In this document: one piece after another, positions 9,309 to 20,903 of the stretch
Numbering within the stretch: the first letter of the stretch is position 1
Layout of the letters: every line of letters begins with the position of its first letter
Origin: Eucalyptus grandis
Lineage: Eukaryota > Streptophyta > Magnoliopsida > Myrtales > Myrtaceae
Assembly: GCF_016545825.1 (NCBI RefSeq)
Contig: NC_052616.1
Coordinates: 11,098,001-11,162,000 of the forward strand
Length of the DNA stretch: 64,000 bases
Direction: 5' to 3'
Program-made: the position numbers and the translations under genes
Notes under the pieces: generated by a model
What the model was told of the DNA's origin: nothing
The model's input: the letters and a program-made list of their open reading frames with translations, nothing else
Databases searched by the model: none

Positions 9309-11913
9309 ATGAAGCAGATCGATTCGCTGTGGCAAGAGGTTCGAGACCTGAGCCTCGGCAACGCCACCGCCATCCGCCGCCTCGACTCCCCTCCGGCGCC
9401 GCTCGAGTTCCTCCGCGACTTCGTCTCCCTCAACAAGCCCTGCCTCATCTCCGGCGCCGCCACCGCTCACTGGCCAGCAGCCGCCCTCTGGCGCGACCGC
9501 GCGCACCTCACTCGCGCCCTCTCGTCCTCCTCCGTCACCGTCCACCTCACCCCCAACGGACGCGCCGATTCGCTCGTCCCGATCGATGGCGGCTCCGCAT
9601 CGTCGTCGCCGCCGCCGCCGGCTCTCTGCTTCGCCTCTGCGCACGCGCAGCGCGTGCCGTTCGCGGAAGCGCTGGACATGATCTCGAGGAGCAGCCGGGA
9701 GAGCAATTTCGTCGCGTACGCGCAGCAGCAGAACGACTGCTTCCGATCGGAGTACGGTCCTCTCGCTCGCGATTGCGATGGGCATGTCCCGTGGGCGAGC
9801 GAAGCCCTGGGCTCCCTGCCGGAGGCCGTGAACCTGTGGATCGGGAATCACTTCTCGGAGACTTCTTTTCACAAGGATCACTACGAGAATCTCTACGCTG
9901 TCGTCACCGGCGAGAAGCATTTCCTGCTCCTTCCTCCGACGGATGTTCATCGTATGTATATCGAAGATTACCCCGCGGCGCAGTACTCCTACATTAAGGT
10001 CGGTTTCGGAATTGCGATCGGTTATAGTTTTGTTGGTTTGAGGTGATTCTTGACACTCCTTTCGGATTGGATTGGTGGGATTTGCAGGAAACTGGGGAAT
10101 TCAAGCTGGAAGTCGAAGAACCAATCAAGTATGTACCTTGGTGCGGTGTCTATCCTTATCCTTCTCCGGAGAACTTGGAGAGCGAGATGGCGAAGTTTCC
10201 ATTGTATTTCAATGGTCCCAAGCCATTCGAGTGCACAGTCAAGGCTGGGGAGATTCTTTACCTGTAAGTGTTCTAGCTGATTTGAATTCAGTGCTTTCGG
10301 TAGGATGGTGAGAATTTTTGTGCTTGGAGGAAAGAATGTGGGAGGCATTGGGACGTTGTATTTGAGCACGATCGGTTATAATTCTAGATGATTGAAGTTA
10401 TAATGATAGGATCCATCGAATAAAGTAGATTCATTATAGTGGCCAAGTTTCGTAAATTTAGTGCTTTAGCTTAATTAGAGACATTTTCGATTGCCTTGGA
10501 GCGTGTTTTTGGACAGAAAGTGTTATCAATTAGTAAGCAATCATGATTGAGGTTATAATGATAGAATCCGTCAAATAAAGTAGATTCATTGTGATGGTCA
10601 AGTTTCGTATTTTTAGTGTTTTAGCTTAGTTAGAGACATGCTTGGTTGCCTTAGTGTGTGTTTATGGACAGAAAGTGTAATCAATTAGCAATCAATCATG
10701 ATTACGGTTATAATGATAGAATCCGTCAAATATAGTAGCTTCATTGTGGTAGTCAAGTTTCGTAATTTTAGTGTTTTAGCTTAGTTAGAGACATGCTTGG
10801 TCGTTTTAGTGCGTGTTTATGGACAGAAAGTGTTATCAATTAGTAATCAATCATTGTTTAGATGTGGGCCTGCTGGCCATTCCTACTTCTAATGAAAGAT
10901 AGCAGTTAAACAGCAAAACTTCGAGGCTGCAGAGTTGATTTACAATCTGTGTCATGCTATCAGATAGAGGTGTCCCAAAGTTATCATACAAGGGATCATG
11001 ATACAAAGTGTCTAGATATTTTTTTTTCTTTAGATAAGTTATGGTTCAATATGTTTTTGAAACTGAGGAGAGGAAAACTGCATCGGAGCATTCTTCTTGG
11101 TGTATCCATTGAGGCCAGTTCATTTGGGATTAATTAAAAGTAAAAGGTACTTTCTATTTTCACGCCAAAACTGAAAATATTATATGTTAATCACATGCCA
11201 AAGTTCATATGTTATGAAAGTTTCAGTGGTATTGGTTTGCAAAAAAGTGCATGAACCGATAACTTCTGATCTAGCAAAAAAAAACAAGTAAAAGTTAAAC
11301 CAGACATGCAAATTCAGAAATTCTATTGGATTTACTTCTGAGATGTAGTTAGTCATTAAATTGATACTTAGATAGCAAAAGTCGTCTTGGTGTATGGGAT
11401 CGGCTTTTCTGGTTATATATATGGATCTGGAGATAATGTGCCAGCTTCAATTTTCTTTCCCTTTCTGGGAATCACATTTGTGTGTGGCGAGTTTGTGGGA
11501 GAACTGGTGTTTAGTCGTTCATGTTTATGATATTATGCCCAGATCAATGGTGTTCCTGTGGTTGAGTGTAATGCTGACTAGTGCGGCCTATCTAATACTC
11601 ACGTGACTCTGTTGCAGACCAAGTATGTGGTTTCATTATGTCAAACAGACTCCAGATGACACAGGACTCACCATTGCTGTTAATTATTGTAAGGATGCAG
11701 TATTTCATCATTTCTTCAATTAACTTCATAGTGATTATTGCAAAAGAGCAACAAACTTCATGATGATCTTCAGGTGCTAAATAACAAGTGCATTTTTCAG
11801 GGTATGATATGCAGTTTGATATGAAATATGCATACTTCAACTTCTTGCAATCAATTGAATACCAACCAATACATGACTACATGGGGACTGAAGAAGAGTC
11901 TGAAGATTTATAA
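9309..11913 (+). CDS. JMJ31: JmjC-domain Fe(II)/2-oxoglutarate oxygenase, JMJ31 / JMJD7 type (4 exons, 349 aa)
   Basis: Exons are 9309-9998, 10088-10263, 11618-11688 and 11801-11913 (1050 nt, stop TAA), with consistent phases across GT-AG junctions. The protein is a small JmjC oxygenase of the Arabidopsis JMJ31 / animal JMJD7 group. Animal JMJD7 hydroxylates lysine; the plant substrate is not shown by sequence. The start is MKQIDSLWQEVRDLSLG. The N-terminal cupin-associated region contains NKPCLISGA (about 42-50) and VHLTPNGRAD. The iron-binding facial triad is visible as SFHKD (His188, Asp190) and MWFHYV (His295), and GEKHFLLLPPTDVHR supplies the 2-oxoglutarate-binding Lys203. All catalytic residues are present, and the C-terminus ends in an acidic EEESEDL tail. 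The exon-1 GC content is much higher than in the later exons. Intron 2 is 1354 bp and holds a minisatellite. Confidence 0.93.
10397..10861 (+). repeat. Three tandem 155-bp repeats inside JMJ31 intron 2
   Basis: The unit begins GTTATAATGATAGRATCC and occurs at 10397, 10552 and 10707, each 155 bp long. Internal words such as AGTTTCGTA, TTTTAGCTTA, TTAGAGACAT, GGACAGAAAGTGT and ATCAATTAG recur in every copy. The copies differ by a few percent. The array lies wholly within the second intron. Confidence 0.9.
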
Positions 11914-12619
11914 TCAGTCTAGATGCTGTTGTAAATCAATGTCTCAATGAGCTGTAGCCCATCATTTCATCTGTGAACTTCTTTATTGCTTTTCTCTGGT
12001 TATGGATGGAATCTTCATCTGAAGCTTGCCTTGAGATGGTTATGAACAAGGAAGACAGTTTAAAAGGTCCCTGACTATCAGCAAGTTTAATTAACGCTTG
12101 GAGAACAGGATCTCAGATTAGCCTTACTGGTGCATTTACTTCTTCACCAGATTGGGTCAAAGGTGAGATTTAAATGCCAATCCCTTCCGCATGGATGGAC
12201 TACTTCTGTCTTGCTACTTCTGTCTTGTTTTTCTTTAAAAACAAGGAAATATAATTTCATTGTTGATAATTTGAAGCTACCAAACAGTTTACCTGACCAT
12301 TTTTTGAAATATATTTGACTTTGCAGGTTTTCTGTCAATGCATCTTGAAACTGCTTATGACTGAATGGCCTCCATTGAAGTTTTCAAAGAAATTTGAAGC
12401 TACCAAGCTGTTTATCAGTTTTGTTATGGTCTATATCAAGAGGACATCATTCCAGAATGATTTGTGGTTCCATAAATATGGAACAAGTTGCTTTATGGTT
12501 TAGTAATAACTCAGTTTATTGGGTATGCCAGGTTCTACTTGCTTCTTCACCTCTGTAAGTTAGGTCTTAAGCTGGTCTTGCAGGTAAATGAGCTTTACGT
12601 CTAGTTAATTATCCAAAGA
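11914..12619 (+). other. JMJ31 3' UTR and downstream flank
   Basis: This sequence follows the JMJ31 stop. The first few hundred bases are probably 3' UTR. A short near-repeat (TTGAAGCTACCAA at about 12270 and 12397) is present. No coding potential or RNA gene was recognised. Confidence 0.4.
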
Positions 12620-15600
12620 GAAGTCATCCCGTGCTGCAAGGTTCTAGGAGACGTGTGGGAAGTTTCCAAGCCATAACTTTCTTGGTGTTTGATGCTAGGC
12701 GAGTAGTATCAGAGCCCCAGGGGAAAATGAAGAGAGAGGGCAGTCTTTTTTCCTTCTCTCTCTTGTTTTCTTTATCTGGTATTGTTTCGGTTGTTCAACT
12801 ATCTTGGATTCTAGGCGAATTAGTCATCCTGAATCAGTTCGCTTGTGAGTTCCACTGCCGATCTCCTTGAAGCTGTGCTTTATCCTGTCTAGCCCAACTC
12901 CTTTTCATGAGACGTTCTTTCTTTTTCGACGAGGCCCAAGTCCTATTCTGTTTTTGTCTGAACGCCTCTTTCTTCTCTGTCCCTGTGTGCGTTCATTCTG
13001 TTGTGCCTTTTCCCCCTTGATGTCTGGTTCTCCCACGAGTGAGAGGCATGCATGTATTCTACCTATCAATAATGCTAGCATAAAATAGTTCTCAACTTGA
13101 CCTTCCCAGGGAAGAAGCGGACACATGATCAATAATTTACACGAACTAGAGGCCTTTATATCATCCCTTCGACAGACGAAGTACTTGACTCTTTAAGCAG
13201 ACATTTGGAGGCACAAAAGTTTCGTAAATTCCGTTTTGCCGACCATTAAGGTAAGCTACAGTCAATGAGTGAGGTCTCAGTAGACTCATACCGCATCAGG
13301 ACTGGAGCGGTCCCCAGTTCTCTCTCAGTTGCCCTGACGAAACGGTGATTGAATGTGGGTTTCCTGTGCCACATACCAGGTTAATATCTGTTATCGGGAG
13401 TGAATGGCGGCCATGGTTCTGTACCTTTGTCGATTTGCATCTGCTCGTGCACTGTTTGAATCTTTATCTTTGTTTGTATATTACTGGTCCCGAAACTCCT
13501 AGGATTTTTTTGCCCACCTTCTCTTGAAGTCAATGTTCAGACCTTTGATATGCCGCAGGAGATGTCCATGGAACTCCTGAGGGCGAAGTCTTGTGACAGC
13601 TCGCGCAAGATATTTGGTTAGCATTGACCTTATTACAATGTATTATCGATGGGTGATATTATTATCGTGTTAGTTCCATTTATGTATGGATGGGTAGAAG
13701 ATATGCCAATGTTTTGTCACATTGCATGAGGGTTTCCTCTTGTGGTCCCACGCATCATGTTAGAGACATGTTGCCAACACACACCAACCCCACAAATCCA
13801 TATGGTTGTGTACCCCTCAGTTAACGAGAGGAGGAAGATGATTCACTCATACGCCGGTGCCGGTGGGTTCCTCCTTGTATTGAGCTACGACCATTCTTAT
13901 CATGCAAGATCCGCCACCGAGTTTGCGACGAGACAATCATTGAAGGCAAAGATTTTTGTTGTTCTCATGACATCTATTGGTGTCAAGTCGTGCCAGAAAT
14001 TGCCTGGTTGCAGTTGCTCAGGACCCCATTGAATTGATGATCATGGAGTGCTCATTCCCATTCCCTGGCTTGATTTTTCAGGTTCGTCCGAGGTGTTTTT
14101 TCCCTCGCATTATCCCCAGTCAGTGAACAGAAGATATTTCGACTTCGACTGAGCCGCAGTCCCCGCCCATCCTTCTGTCTCCTCGATATTTACACGTATG
14201 GATGCGTATGTATGAACGGATGTCAGTATATGCATTAGAACCAAGCAGAAAGGATAATTCGATTTGTCTATGGATCTTTTGCTTTATATTACGATACTTA
14301 AATCCTGTTTTCGAGTTTCTTCTGAAAGCAAGGTGAAAGGTTGGTATATAAAGAAAGAGTTTTGAACCTAGTAAGAAAGAAAGAAAGACTTTATCGGAAG
14401 GGATTCCATGCGTAACAATGTACAGGTCAATGCAATATGATTGCGACATAAACGATTGAGTATTTGCGACATAAACGATTAAGTGTATGTATGTATAGAC
14501 AGTACCGTTGCAGAAAAAAAGAATTATAAAGATTTTAACAATAATTCCAACATTTAAGCTTTTACAATTATGCTTTTATTAAAGCCCATGCATAATATCA
14601 AGATGGATAATCACCATACAGCCTTATCAAAAAAATAAAATCGTCGTTCAATAGTAATTTAAGATAACAAGGTGATTCATTAAATCTCTAAGATTTTTTT
14701 CAAATTTGAGGTTTAGGCTTTCTCATCATATACCCAATTTAGTCATTTCTCGATACCCCAATATCTTCATTTATTAAATTAATTTCCTCGAATGTTATCT
14801 TTCTTTTTTCACTTTTCTTTCTCTTTTTCCAAGTGGAAAAGGATTTATGCATACACATGTATGAGTCTAATCAGTCATAAACTTATTGCATGGATATCAA
14901 TTTAGTCATTAACTTTTCAATTTTGTCAATTTAGTTCAAAAACCTTTGTTTGAAATTCCAACGTAGTCCTTGTGGTAAATTTTTCTCAAATATTGCCGGT
15001 ACTTCCCACTGTTTTCACCGAGAGGACCTATGGAAGAATCTCCATCTAGGTATCTCTAGTAGAAAGGGCCTCAAGCATTTTGCTTTTTCTTCTTCACTGA
15101 AGGGTCATCTTCATCTTCGGGAAGGGCGGGAAGGGCTGTACAAAGTTCACACCGATAGTCCACATTCTAGTAACACTATCTTGTAAGTGGATCTTTGAAG
15201 TAGTAAATAGGATTAGTATTTGTACCAAAGGAGAATGGCCAGTGATAATTGGATTGCCACTTTAGCAATTTCCGGCATGGATAGATTGAAATGACTATAT
15301 TAGAATTTTGCGTAAAAGATTTATGGTTAAATAGATATAATTGAAAAAATTAGAACTGAATTGGCTTCCTCAAGTAATTGAATAATATTTCCCCAAAAAT
15401 GGGTGTGTCCCAAAATCTTCCTAATCTAGCTATATTTTGCATTTCTTGCCCATAATAAATATATGTTTATAGATCTTATGGACCATCAAATTAGCTTTCG
15501 ACATTACGCCCCAGAATTATCTCGGCTAAGAGTTTTTTTTTTCTTTTTTGAGTTTTCGAAAAAGAAAAGGTAAATGCATCCAAATGGATAAAAAAGAAAA

Positions 15601-16141
15601 ATCATGAGGTATGTTAAGAATCGGCCAACCTGGAATGTAGCGGGAGAAGAAGACAATCTAATATTTTTTTTTTTTTTTGGTCGGTGAAGACAATCTAATA
15701 TGCCAGGTTTGAAATGGATTGGACAGGCAACAATCACCAAGCATTGAATGGATTGGGAGAAGTTAGATAGATGTCCTGTTTCTGGTCATGGATAAGGCAG
15801 GGCCGATTGTGGCCGGCAGAAAACCATTGAGCCTCCGGTCAATTAATCACCAGTACAAAGGAAGTAGTATTATTTTTTTGTACACGCAGAAAGTATTTTA
15901 TACAACGGATATAAAACGTGACAGTGAGCAAATGGTGCGATAAATCAATTGCCCTTCTTTGCAATCATAAATTGCACCCTACGCCATGCGCATATTCATT
16001 GCAATCTTGATTGATCAATCATACCACGTGTTAATTAGTGGTGTTTCCGCCGCACTATATAACTTGTCCCATCATTGGGCATGTAGATTAGATGCAGAGA
16101 ATTCATTGACAATTTCATTGTTATAGGACTCAAATGAGCAC
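12620..16141 (+). repeat. Duplicated segment A, copy 1
   Basis: This 3.5-kb stretch matches 20904-24543 in the same orientation over its whole length. Examples are AAGTTTCCAAGCCATAACTTTCTTG near the left, the region around AGTGAATGGCGGCCATGGTTC (13398 and 21770), and ATAGGACTCAAATGAGCA at the right edge. Short frames exist in places but none is conserved as an open frame between copies, and no protein family was recognised. It could be derived from a decayed gene, an LTR-type element or a non-coding transcript. A-to-A differences (small indels, a GT microsatellite in the other copy) suggest the duplication is not brand new. Confidence 0.8.
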
Positions 16142-17399
16142 CAATATAATATTTTAATCATTTAAATCATAAATAGATCATATATAGATCACTTACATTT
16201 TGAAATGGGTCATGTATGAGTCATGTACATTTTAAAGAGATTAGTTAAATTGGTCTTAAATGAATTGGACTAAAAAACTAATTTCCAACCCAACTTCCCA
16301 CTTTAACTTTAAATTTTTATTTTTTTACAAAAATCGAAATTATAATTATTTTTATATTTCTTTTTCTTTTTTTTTTTTTTTCTTTTTCTTTCTTCTTCCT
16401 CTTTCCTTAGCCGATGGCGGCACAGCGATGACCGAGCCTCACCAATCATTGGCGAGCTCTATCCTCGCTTGGATCTGGTGAGCTGCGAGCTTGCTGACCT
16501 TGGCCTAGCTTGGGCTTGCTGGATCTGGCGAGCCGCGAGCTCATCGGCCGCAACAGAGCTCTAGTTTGCTTGGATCTAGCAAGTTGCAAGCTTGCCGGCT
16601 TTGGCCGAGCTCGGGCTTGCCTGGATTTGGCGAGTAGCAAGCTCGCTAGTCGCGACGAAGCTCGGCCCGGCGAGCTTGGATCAGTCGCCACTGATGGAGG
16701 AAGAATGGGGAAGAAGAAGGAAGAAGGAAGAAGAAGAAAGAAAAAAAGAAGAAATAATAATAAAAATTCAAATTTTTAAAAATAATTTTTTTTTTTTTTT
16801 GATAGATAGATATCCAAAGTACATACTTGAGAAGTACTTTTAGAGGAAGCTTGATGTTGTTTAGATCTAAATTCAATCAATATCGAAATAGAAATTCTAA
16901 ACATTATAATATAATTTTTAATTTGATAAATCATAATTAAGAAGTTACGCATTCTCACATGCTAGAAGATTTGTTATAAAAAATATTATTTTCATGTCAA
17001 TCATTAACTAATCAATCTTTTTCTTATCAAGAATTTTTCAAAATATTTCGGTTTAAAGTTTTTCACTTTTTTTTTATTTACTAATTTTCATTGTTTAATT
17101 TACTTTTTAATTTGATGTGAAGTTTTTTTCAAATAACATACATACATACATACATATATATACACACACTGTGCGCGTGCACGTGTGTGAAGAGCTTAAA
17201 GTGGATTAAATGGGTGGGAGTGAGTTTTCTTAGATTGAGTTAAATATGGGTCGGGTCGAGTCGGGTATGGGTTAGGTCCAATGTGGGTCATCAAATTTAC
17301 ATTACATGAAAAATGGGTCAAAACAGGTTAAATGGGTCAATATGGATCATTTTCGACCTGACTCAAACCCGACCCAATCCACCCATTTGACGGCCCTAG
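16142..17399. mobile_element. Insertion with GC-rich core and hAT-like GGGTCGGGT end
   Basis: Homology to the other A copy stops at 16141 and A-type sequence resumes at 17400, so this 1.26-kb stretch is an insertion or junction sequence. Its right end (ACCCATTTGACGGCCCTAG) and internal GGGTCGGGT words are those of a common plant hAT-like non-autonomous family, also seen at 7365-7496. In the middle a pyrimidine tract (16352-16408), a GC core of reiterated GGCGAGC/CTTGCTGG words (16410-16690) and a purine tract (16698-16753) occur in that order. There is no transposase. Confidence 0.55.
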
Positions 17400-18035
17400 T
17401 TCTGTCACATTGCATGAGGGTTTCCTCTTGTGGTCCCAAACATCATGGTAGAGACATGTTGCCGACACACCAACCCCACAAATTCATATGGTTGCGTCCC
17501 TCAATTAACGGGAGGAGGAAGACGATTCACTCATACGCTGGTGGGTTCCTCCTTGTATTGAGCTACTCGTGACCATTCTTCTCATGCAAGATCCGCCACC
17601 GAGATTGCGACGAGACGACTATTGAAGCCAAAGATTTTTGTTGATCTCATGACTTCTGTTGATGTTAAGTTGTGCCAGAAATTGCATGGTTGCAATTGCT
17701 CAGGACCCCATTGAATTGATATTCATAAAATGCTCATTCCCATTCCTCGGCTTGATTTTTCCGGGTTCGTCCGGGTGTTTTTCCCTCGTGTTATCGCCAA
17801 TCAGTGAACAAGAGATATTTCCACTCCGACTGAGTTGCAGTCCCTTCCTTCCACCTCCTCGATGTTTACACGAATGGGCGAACCAAACAGAAAACATATT
17901 TCGATTTGCCTATGAATCTTTTGCTTTATCGTAGAATACTTCAATCCTGCTTTCGAGTTTCTTGGAAAAGCAATGGGAAAGGTCTTAAAATAATGCTACG
18001 GTAATATAAAGAAAGATAAACGTTTTGAACCTAGT
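17400..18035 (+). repeat. Segment A, partial copy 2
   Basis: This 640-bp piece matches 13712-14385 of copy 1 and 22072-22710 of copy 3 in the same orientation, for example TGTCACATTGCATGAGG, the AGACATGTTGCC stretch and AGAAATTGCATGGTTGCA. It begins directly at the right end of the inserted element and stops near TTTTGAACCTAGTAA. No frame is conserved. Confidence 0.8.
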
Positions 18036-18100
18036 AATATTGAAAAAATGAAAGTTAATGAAATAAACTAAGAAATAAAGTCACTCAGTCTTTTTGAAAA

Positions 18101-18607
18101 GTAACCACCTAAAGATAAGAACATGGCTTCAGGATTATTAGAAATTATTAGAGATGGTTAAAACCATAGAAGAACTGCTCTCGAGTGATCATGTCATAGG
18201 CGCTATAAATACTAGTGCTCAACTACTGGAAGGCCCTCGCGCATACAAACAAACATGTTATCTTTCAATTATGTTTCAATTTGTTACAATTTCCAGATTC
18301 GTGTTGATTAAATTGAACAAAGGTTAGATGTCTGAAGGGCAAGACTAAGAAATGGCTAACCAAAGGTTATTCTAAAGGGCACTAAGAAATGGTTACCCTA
18401 TTCTAATTTGAAGTCACTCGCAGAAAGAGCAATGGAGTCCAACAGTTCATGGTGAAAGATCAAGGTGAGATTTTGAAGAAGTAACCACCTAAAGATAAGA
18501 ACATGGCTTCAGGATTATTAGAAATTATTAGAGATATGGGAGCCTGGTTAAAACCATAGAAGAACTGCTCTCGAGTGATCATGTCATAGGCGCTATAAAT
18601 ACTAGTG
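18101..18607 (+). repeat. Near-identical direct repeat pair (about 117-127 bp)
   Basis: Positions 18101-18217 and 18481-18607 are almost identical, from GTAACCACCTAAAGATAAG to GGCGCTATAAATACTAGTG. They differ mainly by a 10-bp insertion in the second copy. A more diverged relative occurs at about 25998-26110. The near-identity points to a recent duplication within segment B. Confidence 0.85.
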
Positions 18608-20755
18608 TTGTCAATTAAATTCTGCATATATTTTTGTTGTCAATTAAATTCTGCATATATTTTTTAACTGTAATGTCTAGATATGCATTGTTGATTAAAT
18701 TCTAAGGTGTATCTTTGCCATAATTCCTAAGTGCTTGATCGTTGAGTAAATTTTGGCAGTTAAATTTTTACATTCTCAGGTTTTGTCATTAATTAAATTT
18801 CGGAATAATTTGTGTTGTCCGGTTCCATTTGAAGTGACTATTTTTCAAATTTTATCGTCAATTAAATTTCGACATATTTTTCATATGATTAGTTTCATTC
18901 AGATACTTCTTGTTCAGAATCGCCGCAGGATCCGTCAATCCTAATAAAAATCAAATAATGGTTTCTTGTCGTGAAGTCAAATTCTGGCCGGACACATATG
19001 CGTGGGGGTGGTCCCGGCGGAGCATTTATTTCCCCAAGGGAGATATCAAAATCCCTTCCAATGGCCCAGCACCACGGAACTCCCCATCGTGGTTTATCGA
19101 AAAGCCTGATATCTCCCACGCCAACGTATGCAAATTCACGTGATGGATGGATGAATAAGGAGTGTGTCACATGGGTCGTGTCCCTACCCCCCAACTCGAG
19201 GAACACGTCCGATTTTTGATCCTTTTCAATTGGGAGTTGAGATGTTTTTGCTTTTTGGATATGTGGGGGCAACTTGTACTTCAATTAGCAGCACACATCC
19301 AAGATATATTGCAATTATAGTTGATGCACATTTTGTTTGGCAAAGCTATTTATTCGACCGAAGAGAAAGGATCTTCCAGTAGAGCGATTTCATCCCCTTT
19401 CAGTAGAGCGATTTCATCTCCATATTAATGTCTGATTTTCTCGTCAGGTAGGCATCATTATTAGTGAGGACACTTGAATGGAGACCATGTTGCTTGTGTG
19501 GTGTGTGATCTCTTTTCCACGGTAAATATATCTAATGATGAATCCGATGGATTTGCCCACCGCTTGCATAACCCCATGGATCACCTTGGTAGAGTCATTT
19601 CCTTTAGTATATATATATATTTGTTGAGATATTTTTGCTCTTTGTTGAGATATTTTTGCTCTTTGGATATGTGGGGGCAACGTGTACTTCAACAAGCAGC
19701 GCACATCCAAGGTACATTGCAATTGCAGTTGATGTCCATTTTGTTTTGGAAAGATATTTATTCGGTGGAAGAGAGAAATCTTTCGGCAAAGCGATTTCAT
19801 CTTCATATTAATGTTTGGTTTTCACATCAGGCAAGCGTCATTATCGATAAGAAGTGGTGTGTGATTTCTTTTTAGCAGTCCATATATCTGATGCTAATTC
19901 GATGGATTTACGCACTGTAGGCACAACCCCACAGATCGTGTGGGTAATTATTACAAACTAAGATCTTTATCATATATATAACTAGTTAGTTACGATAAAA
20001 ATAAACTGTGATTACGATGAGATATGACTGATAATAGTAGAGAAAAATACATAATAAACATGTCATGTGGATATTTCTTTTCACTTGTTCTTAGTGGTTT
20101 ATCAGTCAGTGAAAGACCATTAATTTCTCTCCTTTCAGCGGGAAGTTTTTCTTGCACTTGGAATGTGCACTTGGAATGTGCCCAGAGTGCAACCAGACCC
20201 GCGCGTTTGCCCAAGAAAGGATGGCAATTCGCGCATGGAAGAAACATTTTTTCTTTGCTTTCGCGGTATTTTCCCGAGCATTCCAGTCTCATGAAAGAAA
20301 AACACCGAAAACAGCATTAACGTCTCCCACGGAGCAATCCATGCTGTGGGGACCCGTTGCGAAAGATAGATTTGGCAGCTGATGTTAGAGAAAGGCCTTA
20401 CAGTTGAGGAGCCCCCCCAGAAATGATCAGTCTTCACCAGACGATCAAAAGGCAACTCGCAATCTATGCAGTCTCGTAGAGGGAAATGCTGCAGCCGGGT
20501 TTGGCACGACGCCATACATCACCCGTTGATTCTGAAGCTTGGAAGATAAGGTGCCTGGCTGAAAGAGGAAGTAGGGAAGGATGGTCACAGTCTAATCAAA
20601 CCCTAAAGAGATGCTAAGCCTCTTTCAAAGTAGAATACAATCTCCGTCAGGTAAGCGACTGGTTTCGGTAAGCTCCATTTGAGGAAAAGGTCCTGTTAGG
20701 CACGAAACCTAGGGCAAGAAATGACCGAACAATTTAGGTCTTCTAGTTATTTGAT
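18312..20755 (+). repeat. Duplicated segment B, copy 1
   Basis: This 2.4-kb segment is collinear with 25862-28340. Shared landmarks are TTTGGATATGTGGGGGCAAC, the CATGTCATGTGGATATTTCTTTT stretch (20058 and 27693), TCCATGCTGTGGGGACC-type sequence near 20340/27970 and GGCACGACGCCATACA near 20500/28140. Some frames of 60-130 codons exist on both strands, but stop positions differ between copies and no known domain was seen, so no gene is called. Confidence 0.8.
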
Positions 20756-20903
20756 AAAGTGGGTCTAGGCTGGATGTTAGGAAATGCAGGTATTCAGTCC
20801 CCTTACAATGTCTCTTTCATTCTTTACTCTATCGGGACCAATTTTTAACATCCTGCAAAATCCGTACTCTAAGGCCTTTTTTACCAAAGAATTCTAATGC
20901 ACA

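Noticed and set aside
13742..14032. Plus-strand frame of 96 codons in segment A
   Set aside because: The other A copies have shifted or stopped frames here and no family is recognised, so it is not treated as a gene.
18895..19284. 129-codon minus-strand frame in segment B
   Set aside because: The frame is not kept in segment B copy 2 and it resembles no known protein.
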